Source of the DNA: DASYLJ01 sp036009625
Lineage (GTDB): Bacteria > Desulfobacterota > Binatia > DP-6
NCBI GenBank assembly: GCA_036009625.1
Contig: DASYLJ010000193.1
Location: 73,931-137,930, forward strand
Reading direction: 5' to 3'
DNA: 64,000 nt
Part shown: one piece after another, positions 35,108 to 42,715 of the stretch
Layout of the letters: each line of letters opens with the position of its first letter
Position numbering within the stretch: position 1 is the stretch's first letter
Notes under the pieces: generated by a model
What the model was told of the DNA's origin: nothing
Seen by the model: the letters and a program-made list of their open reading frames with translations, nothing else
Databases searched by the model: none
Program-made: the position numbers and the translations under genes

Positions 35108-35665
35108 CGGGACGAGGATCGTCCCCGGCACCGCGAAGCGATTGCCGGCGTCGTCGAACACCGTCAGCGAGACGAACTCGGAGCTGATGGGGACGTCGGC
35201 GCATGCGGGCTCGAGACACGCGATGGGATGCAGCGTGCCCTTGCAGGTGCCGTTGGTGCACGTCGCCGTCCCCTGCAGGCTCCCGATCGTGATCGGTGGG
35301 ATGCCGGCGAGCTGACAGTCGCCGGTCGGATCGACACCGAAGCTGGTTCGGAGGACCACCTCCACCGGCAACGCGCCGCTGAACGCGGCACCGTTCTTGG
35401 TGACGCCCTTCAGGGTCACCTGACCTCCCTTCGATTCCGTCGGCGACCCCGTGCGCGGGCACGTCGGACCGGGCTGCTTGGCACTGGTGAGCACCGCCGT
35501 GCCGCTGCGGAACGCGAACGCGGACGAACACGGCGTGGGCGGCGTGGTGTCGCACTGCGCCTGGATCAGCGTCAGCGCGCTGGGCGCGATGCCCGCACCC
35601 TTCTTCGCCTCGGCGAGTCCGAACGACAACGCCAGGATCAGGACGAACGGCAGCAAGGGACGCAT
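35099..35665 (-). CDS. Secreted hypothetical protein (last gene of lysyl-oxidase operon)
   Basis: 188 residues with a signal peptide ending near LAEA|KK. The mature part has eight cysteines and beta-rich segments with QVTLKGVTKNGAAFSGALPVEVVLR and GTATCTNGTCKGTL. Looks like a small exported beta-sandwich protein. It starts 22 bp after the lysyl-oxidase-like gene, so it is probably the last gene of that operon and acts with it outside the cytoplasm. No named family recognised. Confidence 0.75.
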   Translation of the reverse strand: MRPLLPFVLILALSFGLAEAKKGAGIAPSALTLIQAQCDTTPPTPCSSAFAFRSGTAVLTSAKQPGPTCPRTGSPTESKGGQVTLKGVTKNGAAFSGALPVEVVLRTSFGVDPTGDCQLAGIPPITIGSLQGTATCTNGTCKGTLHPIACLEPACADVPISSEFVSLTVFDDAGNRFAVPGTILVPLR

Positions 35666-35687
35666 GTGTGCTCCTTCTCTTCGACGA

Positions 35688-36701
35688 CTACGGCTCGATG
35701 CGGAACGGCTTGCCCATGCCGACGCCGCGCTGCCCGGCCTGACTCCAGGCGACGACCTTGATCACCGCCTGCTCGCTCGTCGTGCCCGCGGGCACCGTCC
35801 ACGAGACCTTCCGCACCTTGCCCCCGAGCCCGGTCTCGATCAGCTCGAACGTGGCGCCGCCATCGAGCGAGTAGAACACGTCCTGCACGCGCAACGCCTT
35901 CTGGCCACCCTTCATGTGCGTCTGCCAGGCTACTTTCACGGTTCGTCCCGCGCGACGCGTCTTGCGACCGCCCTTCACCTTCACCCGCGGCGCGGGCTCG
36001 GTGGCGCTCGGGCCCGCCAGCGTCACCGGCACGATGCCGATGTTGTTGTCGGGGTTGCTCTCGCAGATGCCGCCGACGCCGCACAGCACGCCGCCCGGGT
36101 TCAGGATGACGACCAGGTCGTAGTCGCCGGGGGGCACCTCGGTGACGTCGATCCACTGGCAGTCGAGCGTGCTGCCGTAGAGATCGCCCCACCCCACCTG
36201 GATGCCCTGGATGCCCGGCATCTCGCAGGCGTCGGTGCCGCGACAGCAGTAGCGACGCGTCGGACCGGCGCCCAGGCTCTCCTCCGGCTTGGTGTCCTCG
36301 ATGCAGAAGGACCGCTTCTGCCCCGTCATCACCGCCTCGGTGCCGCCACGCGCGCGCAGCTCGTAACGGGCGAAGGCCTGGAAGTGCCAGTGGTTGTGCG
36401 ACGGGCACGCGCTGAAGACCCAGGTCGGATCCCCGTTCGGGAGGACGTCAGTGGCATTCGGCGTGCCCATGACCAGGTCTTCGTCGCCGACGTTGGTGGC
36501 GAGAACGCCGAAGCGGAGCAGCTTCCGCGCCCCCGGTCCGCCGACGCAGAGGTCGGCGGGCTGCAGCTCGCACGCCCCGGTCGCGAACGACTTCACCTCA
36601 GTGCGCACGTCGCCGGCGAGGATGTCGACGTCGAGGCGCAGGTCCGGCAGTGCGTGCGCGGTGGCGGCGGTGAGCAGGAGCAATGTGAGCAGAGCGCGCA
36701 T
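35688..36701 (-). CDS. Secreted lysyl oxidase-like copper amine oxidase
   Basis: 337 residues with a signal peptide (1-17). The copper site appears as SCPSHNHWHFQAF (H102, H104, H106), followed by CIEDTKP and by GIQVGWGDLYGSTLDCQWIDVT, the region carrying the tyrosine of the LTQ cofactor. Disulfide-forming CCRGTDACE is also typical. LOX oxidises lysine side chains or amines to aldehydes and could cross-link exported proteins. Gene order with the ferritin-like and SDR genes (7-10 bp gaps) indicates one operon. ATG 36701 lies at the signal peptide; the longer frame is noise. Confidence 0.9.
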   Translation of the reverse strand: MRALLTLLLLTAATAHALPDLRLDVDILAGDVRTEVKSFATGACELQPADLCVGGPGARKLLRFGVLATNVGDEDLVMGTPNATDVLPNGDPTWVFSACPSHNHWHFQAFARYELRARGGTEAVMTGQKRSFCIEDTKPEESLGAGPTRRYCCRGTDACEMPGIQGIQVGWGDLYGSTLDCQWIDVTEVPPGDYDLVVILNPGGVLCGVGGICESNPDNNIGIVPVTLAGPSATEPAPRVKVKGGRKTRRAGRTVKVAWQTHMKGGQKALRVQDVFYSLDGGATFELIETGLGGKVRKVSWTVPAGTTSEQAVIKVVAWSQAGQRGVGMGKPFRIEP

Positions 36702-36708
36702 GGAACCC

Positions 36709-37515
36709 TCAGCTGGTGACGTCGGGCAGGATGGGAAGGCGAAGATCGGCGGTGATGCGCCGGTGCAACGCGGGGAAGAGCGCACGCAGGACGTACGCCA
36801 GGTTGACGTACCACGGCACCGTCACCTCGTGCTGGCCACGTTCGAGCGCGCGCAGCACCGCACGCGTGAACGTCGGCGCGTCGATGAACGTCCGCGTGGC
36901 GCGTTCCGGCATGCGGGCCAGGATCTCCGGCGTGAACATCTCGGTGCGCACCAGAGCGGGATACACCGCCATGACGTGGATGCCGAGGGGGGCCAGCTCG
37001 AGCACCAGCGCCTCGGTCAGCCCGGTGACGGCGAACTTGCTCGCGGTGTACGCCGCCTCGTCGGGCTGCCCGAGCTTGCCGGCGACCGACGACACGTTGA
37101 CGATCCAGCCCTCGCCGCGCGCCCGCATGGCCGGCAGGACGGCGCGGATCGTCCACACCACGCCGAGATAGTTCGTCCGCATCATGCGCTCGAACTCGTC
37201 GAGCGGCTCGTCCTTGAAGAGACCGTGATGGCCGTAGCCGGCATTGTTGACCAGCAGATCGATGCGGCCCCACTGCGCGTGCACCGTCGCCACGGCGGCA
37301 TCGATGCTGGCGCGGTCGGCGACGTCGCAGGCGACCGCCATGGTGCGATCGACGCCGAGCTCGGTGGCCAGCGTCTGCAGCCGATCGACGCGTCGGGCGA
37401 GCAGCGCGACGCGCATGCCGCGAGCGACGAGGTCGCGGGCGAGCTGTGCGCCGATGCCGCTGGATGCGCCGGTGACGATCGCCGTCCGGTCGCGGAATTC
37501 CGTCAGGCCCGGCAT
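36709..37515 (-). CDS. SDR family NAD(P)-dependent oxidoreductase
   Basis: 268 residues: TGASSGIG (15-22), NNAG (90-93), S143 and YTASK (Y156/K160). The SVAGKLGQPDEAAYTASKFAVTGLTEAL pattern resembles the DltE/YqjQ-like group; a C-terminal extension with WYVNLAYVLRALFP may touch the membrane. In the operon the gene sits between the ferritin-like protein (10 bp upstream) and the lysyl oxidase (7 bp downstream). Which alcohol or ketone it handles is unknown. Confidence 0.92.
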   Translation of the reverse strand: MPGLTEFRDRTAIVTGASSGIGAQLARDLVARGMRVALLARRVDRLQTLATELGVDRTMAVACDVADRASIDAAVATVHAQWGRIDLLVNNAGYGHHGLFKDEPLDEFERMMRTNYLGVVWTIRAVLPAMRARGEGWIVNVSSVAGKLGQPDEAAYTASKFAVTGLTEALVLELAPLGIHVMAVYPALVRTEMFTPEILARMPERATRTFIDAPTFTRAVLRALERGQHEVTVPWYVNLAYVLRALFPALHRRITADLRLPILPDVTS

Positions 37516-37525
37516 GGCACGCGGC

Positions 37526-38356
37526 TCAGCCGCGCGCGCCGGGAACGAAGCGCAGCGCGAGCCCGACCAACGACGGCACCATGCGGGGCCGCAGCAGCTC
37601 GGGATCGTACTGCGCCAGGCGCCGCTCGTTCTCGCCGACGCAGGTGCGCGCGAGCGTCTTCAGGTCGACGTCGCCGATCTCGTCGGGCACCTGCATCGTG
37701 AAGTCGTCGCCGGCATCGTTGTCGCGCAGCTGCAGCGCCGTCTTCACGCGGCCGATGGCCTGCAGCGCGACGCCGGCGACGCGACGGACGAGGAACCATG
37801 GCTTCTGCACCACCGGGAGCTGCACTCCTCGATAGGCCGCCCAGTTCGAGAAGAAGAGGATGTGGCGCGCCTCTTCCTGCATGACGCCGTCGAACACCGC
37901 GGTGAGCGGCTTCGGGAAGAAGCCGGTGTCGGACGCGACCTTGAACAGGCCGAAGGCGAAGAACGAATCGAAGCACTCGCCGTAGCCCATCCGCATGAAG
38001 CCCCACTCGGCGTCGCGTGGGATCTCGGCGGCGTCGTCGGGGAACGGGATGTCGTAGTGGTGCAGCAGGCTGTCGAGGAGCTTCGCGTGCCGCTCCTCTT
38101 CGTACGCCTGCATTGCGATGGCTTCGCGCAGGACCGGATCGGGCTCGACGTCGGCCATGGCGCGCACGCGCGCTGCCGCGGTGCGCTCGCTGCCGACGGC
38201 TTCGCCCCAGAACGGCAGGCCACGGAGCCGTTCACGCGCACCCTGGTCGAGATCGGGCCACGGAACCTCGTGCGGCTCGTAAGCGTGATGCGTCTTCACG
38301 AACTCGCGGCAGAAACGTGCCTTGTGTTCGTCGCTCCCGATCCGGAGTCGTCCCAT
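37526..38356 (-). CDS. Ferritin-like di-iron protein
   Basis: 276 residues with two EExxH-type motifs placed on separate helices: YEEERH (E87, H90) and MQEEARH (E162, H165), the arrangement of ferritin-like di-iron oxygenases/oxidases. ATG 38356 matches the natural protein; further upstream codons overlap a divergent region. The protein is long for a simple ferritin, so an oxidase or di-iron hydroxylase is more likely. First gene of the SDR/lysyl-oxidase operon, pointing to an oxidative pathway. Confidence 0.82.
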   Translation of the reverse strand: MGRLRIGSDEHKARFCREFVKTHHAYEPHEVPWPDLDQGARERLRGLPFWGEAVGSERTAAARVRAMADVEPDPVLREAIAMQAYEEERHAKLLDSLLHHYDIPFPDDAAEIPRDAEWGFMRMGYGECFDSFFAFGLFKVASDTGFFPKPLTAVFDGVMQEEARHILFFSNWAAYRGVQLPVVQKPWFLVRRVAGVALQAIGRVKTALQLRDNDAGDDFTMQVPDEIGDVDLKTLARTCVGENERRLAQYDPELLRPRMVPSLVGLALRFVPGARG

Positions 38357-38462
38357 GACGTGCGTCGCGTATAGCGGTCGATGGGGGCCGGAGCAACCCG
38401 TTTGCACACCTCCATGACGTGCAAATTTGACCGGCCCGTCGCCGCACCGTAAGAAAACTCGC

Positions 38463-39215
38463 ATGCTCGATCGCACCGTCGCCGCCATCGTCCTCTGTGG
38501 TCTCGTCGTGCTCGGCGGATGTGGCGGCGACGACACGCCGCGGGCCGTCCGGCAGCCCACGCCGCTCGACGAGAGCACCACGGGCAGCATCACCGTCGAC
38601 GTCGGCGTGGACGGCACCGTGCCACCCATGGAGCAACTACGTATGAGCGGCTTCGCGGAGTGCACCGCGCAGCATCCCGACGGCGTCGCCGTAGGCGACA
38701 AGCTGGTCGCGAACGGCAAGGTCCAGAATGCCTTCGTCTACATCAAGGACGGGCTCGGCGACCGTGTCTTCGCCGTCCCCACCGAGCGCATCGTCATCGA
38801 CCAGCTGGGCTGTCTCTACGTGCCGCGCGTCGCGGGGGCACAGGTCGATCAACCGATCGAATTCAAGAACAGCGACGACACGCTCCACAACGTCCACGGA
38901 GCGCCGAAGCTCTCGAGCCCGTGGAACGTGGCACTCCCCCGCAAGGGCACCGAGCGGACGATCGCGGTCACCCGTCCGGAGGTGATGATCAGCGTCCGCT
39001 GCGACCTCCACCCGTGGATGCAGGGCTGGCTCGGCGTGCTCGATCACCCCTACTTCGGGGTCTCGGGCGCCGACGGCCGCGTCGTGCTGAAGAACGTTCC
39101 GCCGGGTGACTACACGATCGGCGTGTGGCACGAGCGCTTCGGCACGCGCGAGCAGAAAGTCACGCTGCCGGCGAAGGGCACCGAGTCGCTCACCGTCACG
39201 CTCGCCGTCCCGTGA
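38463..39215 (+). CDS. Cupredoxin-like lipoprotein with C-terminal carboxypeptidase-regulatory-like domain
   Basis: 250 residues. The lipobox LGGC places lipidation at C20. A type I copper site is visible as HNVHG followed by CDLHPWM (Cys-x2-His-x3-Met spacing as in plastocyanin/azurin-like methylamine utilisation proteins). After it comes a small beta domain with GRVVLKNVPPGDYTIGVWHE, like CarboxypepD-reg modules. Exported, attached to a membrane and likely an electron carrier. Followed by a PuuD-like membrane protein gene 74 bp downstream. Divergent from the ferritin-like operon by 106 bp. Confidence 0.88.
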   Translation: MLDRTVAAIVLCGLVVLGGCGGDDTPRAVRQPTPLDESTTGSITVDVGVDGTVPPMEQLRMSGFAECTAQHPDGVAVGDKLVANGKVQNAFVYIKDGLGDRVFAVPTERIVIDQLGCLYVPRVAGAQVDQPIEFKNSDDTLHNVHGAPKLSSPWNVALPRKGTERTIAVTRPEVMISVRCDLHPWMQGWLGVLDHPYFGVSGADGRVVLKNVPPGDYTIGVWHERFGTREQKVTLPAKGTESLTVTLAVP

Positions 39216-39289
39216 TCGCGTTGACTCGCCGCCATAGCGCTTGATAGGTCCCGTTGGTCGCGTCCCGCAACCCCTAGAGGAGACGAACC

Positions 39290-40057
39290 ATGGAAACCAC
39301 CGAGCTTCTCCAGGCACTCTTTCGCTGGATCCACATCTTCGCCGGCATCGTGTGGATCGGGCATCTCTACTTCTTCAACTTCGTGAACGCGCCGTTCGAG
39401 GCGTCCATCCCCGACATCAAGGGGAAGGTCATCCCCGAGCTGCGACCGCGCGCCCTCTACTGGTTCCGATGGGGTGCGGCGTGGACGTGGGTCACCGGCG
39501 TGCTCCTCGTCCTGCTCGTGTTCTACCACGGCAAGCAGATGGGCTTCGCGGAGGGCGGTTGGAGCATCGGGGCCATCGTCATGGCGCTGCTCACGTTCCT
39601 CGCCTTCGGCATCTACGATCCGGTCGCGAAGAGCATCAAGGACAACAAGCAGATGGCCGCCGTCGGCTTCGGGCTCACCGCCGTCGTCGTGCTGGCGTAC
39701 GTCTACGTCGGTGGCTTCGGCTACCGCGCCTACGTCATCCACACCGGCGCCCTCTTCGGCACGCTCATGGCGGCCAACGTGTGGATGCGGATCTGGCCCG
39801 CGCAGCAGAAGATCATCACCGCCATCAAGGCCGGGCAGCCGCCCGACGCGGCGCTGGTCGGTCTCGCCGGCACGCGCTCGCGCCACAACACCTACATGTC
39901 GGTTCCGTTGGTGTGGACGATGATCAACCAGCACACGCTGGCAGCCGCGCCGGCGTCCGCGATCGGCGGCGTCATCTACCTGCTCGTGGCGGTCGCGCTG
40001 GGCTGGGGCGCCGTCCTCCTCTGCTACAAGAAGTCGGCGCAGATCAAAGGCTTCTGA
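39290..40057 (+). CDS. PuuD/urate hydroxylase-like membrane protein (DUF989)
   Basis: 255 residues with about seven transmembrane segments and the sequence FRWIHIFAGIVWIGHLYFFNFVNAPF, the signature of the N-terminal membrane domain of PuuD-type cytochrome c urate oxidases. Other His residues (HTGALFGTLMAANVWMRI, RHNTYMSVPLVWTMI) fit haem ligation. The cytochrome c domain of PuuD is not present, so electron acceptor may be a separate carrier such as the upstream cupredoxin lipoprotein. Ribosome-binding site GAGGAG before ATG. No uric acid genes are nearby, so the substrate remains open. Confidence 0.88.
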   Translation: METTELLQALFRWIHIFAGIVWIGHLYFFNFVNAPFEASIPDIKGKVIPELRPRALYWFRWGAAWTWVTGVLLVLLVFYHGKQMGFAEGGWSIGAIVMALLTFLAFGIYDPVAKSIKDNKQMAAVGFGLTAVVVLAYVYVGGFGYRAYVIHTGALFGTLMAANVWMRIWPAQQKIITAIKAGQPPDAALVGLAGTRSRHNTYMSVPLVWTMINQHTLAAAPASAIGGVIYLLVAVALGWGAVLLCYKKSAQIKGF

Positions 40058-40117
40058 CGCAGGTTTGAGACCCGCATCGCCCACTGCTAGCACCGAGGCA
40101 GTGGTGGAGGTGTGGTG

Positions 40118-40837
40118 ATGCGGGTCTCGAAGCTGCTGATCGGGCTCGGGGTGGCCGTCGCGTGCGTCGGTTTCGGCGTCGGCTGGGCCCAGCCGGCGCG
40201 TGACATGATGGGCACCGTCCGCGCCACCGGCGCGGTCGACGTCTCCCTGGACGGCACCACCTGGGTGCCGATGACGGGCGGACCGATCGCCGAAGGCGCC
40301 TCCATCCGCACCGCCCTCGGGGGCTCCGCCACCCTCGAGCTGCGGGCGGGCGACGTGATCGGGCTCAGCGAGGGCGCCGAGCTCCACCTCGACACCGCCG
40401 TGCCGCCCCGGCTGCGGCTCGACTCAGGCCACGTCCTGGTACGGTTGCAGCCGACGTCGGTCACCACCATCGACACCCCGGCGGGCATCGTGCGCACGCC
40501 GCTCGCCACCAGCGGCGCGGGACCTCGCCGCGAGGCGACCATCGTCGTCACGAGCGACGAGATGTCGGTGCACGCGGTCCGCGGCGACCTCGACGTCCTG
40601 CAGCACGGGTCCGGGCTCGTCGAGCTCGAGCCGGGGCAGGTCGCGACGTTCAGTCCCGGCAACCCCGAGCCCGAGATCACGAGTCTCGCGGGCACCGCCG
40701 ACGATCCGGACGCGCCCCGCCCGAACGGCAACCCGAAGTCGGACCCGAAGATCCTGGCGAGCCCGCTGATCGCTCAGCTCGTGGTTGCCGTCGGGGTGAT
40801 CACGGGCGGCGTCTTCGGCGGCTTCACGGGATTTTAA
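40118..40837 (+). CDS. Secreted FecR-domain protein
   Basis: 239 residues from ATG 40118 (ribosome-binding site GGAGG 7 nt upstream), with a signal peptide ending near GWA|QP. The domain shows ATGAVDVSLDGTTWVPM, GASIRTALGGSATLELRAGDVIGLSEGAEL, LRLDSGHVLVRL, TPAGIVRTP, the repeat pattern of FecR-like periplasmic domains. C-terminal hydrophobic segment (AQLVVAVGVITGGVFGGFTGF) could anchor it. It usually carries sugar- or siderophore-sensing or polysaccharide-related roles; no sigma factor is adjacent. Confidence 0.85.
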   Translation: MRVSKLLIGLGVAVACVGFGVGWAQPARDMMGTVRATGAVDVSLDGTTWVPMTGGPIAEGASIRTALGGSATLELRAGDVIGLSEGAELHLDTAVPPRLRLDSGHVLVRLQPTSVTTIDTPAGIVRTPLATSGAGPRREATIVVTSDEMSVHAVRGDLDVLQHGSGLVELEPGQVATFSPGNPEPEITSLAGTADDPDAPRPNGNPKSDPKILASPLIAQLVVAVGVITGGVFGGFTGF

Positions 40838-40840
40838 GAT

Positions 40841-40866
40841 CCGCCCCGAGCTACAGCTCGGGGCGG
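40841..40866. terminator. Bidirectional GC-rich hairpin between convergent genes
   Basis: CCGCCCCGAGCT (40841-40852) pairs exactly with AGCTCGGGGCGG (40855-40866), leaving a 2-nt loop (the top pairs would open). It lies between the stop codons of the FecR-domain gene and the PaaI-type thioesterase gene. No poly-U tract follows on either strand. Confidence 0.6.
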
Positions 40867-40949
40867 GGGCGAGAGTGGGGCTCACGTGTCCGCGCCATCC
40901 TCGTGCAGCGGCCGGCGAAGCCGGCGCTGCATGGGGGGTACGCCTGGGC

Positions 40950-41342
40950 TCAGTCCTGCGGAGCGGACGTCTTGCGGCGGACGCCGAAGGTGCCCAGGGC
41001 TTTGGCGATCAGGGTTCCGCTGGCGTCGACGATCTCGCCTTCGACGATCGCGACTGACGTGCGCAGGCTGACGACGCGGGCGTGACAGTGGAGCACGGGG
41101 TCGTTCGAGAAGGCGACGAAGCTGACATTGAGGTTGTGGGTCGCCACACGGTCGTTCGGGTCGAGGCGGCGGGCGACGGCAACGGCGAGACCGGTGTCGA
41201 ACATGAACGCGATGGCACCGCCGTGGACGGCGCCGAACGGGCTCATCAGGAAGTCGGGCGCCGTCATGCGCACGACGACGCCGTCGTCATCGGCAGGCTC
41301 GACCTCGAAGCCGAACAGCGTCCAGAACCCGGGCGGCTGCAT
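40950..41342 (-). CDS. PaaI family thioesterase (hotdog fold)
   Basis: 130 residues from ATG 41342, which shares the T of the dcd stop (TGATG overlap), so the true start is certain. The hotdog signature is FGAVHGGAIAFMFDTGLAVA, then NVSFVAFSNDPVLHCHARVV. PaaI-type enzymes hydrolyse aryl- or acyl-CoA esters and clear dead-end CoA thioesters. Coupled to dcd only by position; function inferred from family. Confidence 0.88.
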   Translation of the reverse strand: MQPPGFWTLFGFEVEPADDDGVVVRMTAPDFLMSPFGAVHGGAIAFMFDTGLAVAVARRLDPNDRVATHNLNVSFVAFSNDPVLHCHARVVSLRTSVAIVEGEIVDASGTLIAKALGTFGVRRKTSAPQD

Positions 41343-41851
41343 CACGGGCGATCCTGACGGGCGAAACGGCCGGTGTACACGGCACTGCCGTCGCAGCGCT
41401 GCAGGATGATCTGACACAGGCGCACACCGGCATGGATGACGAGCGGCCGGTGCGCCACGTTCGACATCTCGAGCACCTGCCGGCTGTCGACGCCGGGCGC
41501 GATGAAGCCGGCCGTGACGTGGATCATCAGGCCGAGGCGCGCGAAGCGGCTACGCCCCTCGAGCCAGCCAGCGATGTCGCCCGGTAGCTTGATGCGCTCG
41601 CGGGTGATGCCGAGGATGGTCTCTCCCGGCTGCAGCACGTGCGGCGTGTCGAGCGAGCGCTCCGTCGTGGTGCGACGGTAGTCGGCGTCGTCGGTGACGG
41701 CGACCGGCTCGGGGCCGTCGCCCATCACGCGGATCTCCGATCCGAGGTGCAGATCGATGGAGGCGGGCCCGACGTGGGCGGGGTCGAGCGGATCGACCTG
41801 CAGGCGGCCAGACGCGAGCTCGCGCAGGATCACGTCCCGGGTGAGGATCAT
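41342..41851 (-). CDS. dcd: dCTP deaminase (dUTP-forming)
   Basis: 169 residues. Motif GRSRFARLGL (with R100 and S101) and GFIAPGVDSRQVLEMSN with the catalytic glutamate E128 (equivalent of E. coli E138) identify dCTP deaminase, which makes dUTP for dTMP synthesis. Length is slightly shorter than E. coli Dcd. ATG 41851 follows a region upstream that is divergent from the enoyl-CoA hydratase gene by 45 bp. Translation of the next gene (thioesterase) restarts at the TGATG overlap. Confidence 0.9.
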   Translation of the reverse strand: MILTRDVILRELASGRLQVDPLDPAHVGPASIDLHLGSEIRVMGDGPEPVAVTDDADYRRTTTERSLDTPHVLQPGETILGITRERIKLPGDIAGWLEGRSRFARLGLMIHVTAGFIAPGVDSRQVLEMSNVAHRPLVIHAGVRLCQIILQRCDGSAVYTGRFARQDRP

Positions 41852-41896
41852 GACACGGCACTGTAGCAGACGGTCGACGGTGCTATACAGCGCGCG

Positions 41897-42676
41897 ATGG
41901 CCTACGCGCACATCCTCGTCGACGTCGACGACGGTCTCGGCACGATCACCATGAACCGTCCCGCGCAGCGCAACGCGCTGTCCGAGGCGCACCTGGCGGA
42001 GCTGCTCGACGCCTTCCGTCGCCTGGGTGACGACGACCAGTGCCGCGCCGTCGTCCTCGCCGCGAACGGCCCCGTCTTCTCCGCCGGCCACGACTTCTCG
42101 GACATGGTGGATCGCGACGAGGTCGGCATGCGACGCCTCCTCGAGCTGTGCGCCGAGGTGATGGCGACGATCCAGGCGCTGCCCCTCCCCGTCGTGGCCC
42201 AGGTGCAGGGTCTGGCCACCGCGGCGGGTTGCCAGCTCGTCGCCACCGCCGACCTCGCCGTCGCCGCCGAGGAGGCCGCGTTCGCCGCACCCGGCGGCCA
42301 GGGCGGCTGGTTCTGTCACACCCCGATGGTCGCCATCGCGCGCGTCGTGAGCCGCAAGCGCGCCGCCGAGATGGCCTTCACCGGCGATCGCATCGACGCC
42401 GCCACCGCGCTCGCCTGGGGGCTCGTGAACCGCGTCGTCGCGCGCGAGCGCCTGGTCGAGGAGACGGTCCGTCTCGCGCGCGCCGCGAGCCGCGGCAGCC
42501 GCGCCTCGAAGGCGCTCGGCAAGCGCGTCATGTGGGAGACGTGCGGCCTCGACACCGCCACCGCCTACAGCCGCGCCACCGACGCCATGGCCGCCAGCGC
42601 GGTCACCGCCGACGGCCGCGAAGCCATGGCCGCGTTCCTCGAGAAGCGACCCGGCGTCTACCCGACGCGACGCTGA
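41897..42676 (+). CDS. Enoyl-CoA hydratase/isomerase family protein
   Basis: 259-residue crotonase-fold protein. Visible: ITMNRPAQRNALSEAHL, ANGPVFSAGHDFSDM (first oxyanion loop) and VQGLATAAGCQLVATADLAVAA (second). It lacks the usual second catalytic Glu at the GxExxLG position: the loop reads APGGQGGWFCHTPMVAIARVV, so it may be an isomerase or a non-hydratase member. Fits beta-oxidation of unusual acyl chains. Gap to the glycogen phosphorylase is 39 bp. Confidence 0.88.
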   Translation: MAYAHILVDVDDGLGTITMNRPAQRNALSEAHLAELLDAFRRLGDDDQCRAVVLAANGPVFSAGHDFSDMVDRDEVGMRRLLELCAEVMATIQALPLPVVAQVQGLATAAGCQLVATADLAVAAEEAAFAAPGGQGGWFCHTPMVAIARVVSRKRAAEMAFTGDRIDAATALAWGLVNRVVARERLVEETVRLARAASRGSRASKALGKRVMWETCGLDTATAYSRATDAMAASAVTADGREAMAAFLEKRPGVYPTRR

Positions 42677-42715
42677 GCCGCGCGGGTTTGCGTCCCGCCG
42701 ATCAGTTCGCTTTGT

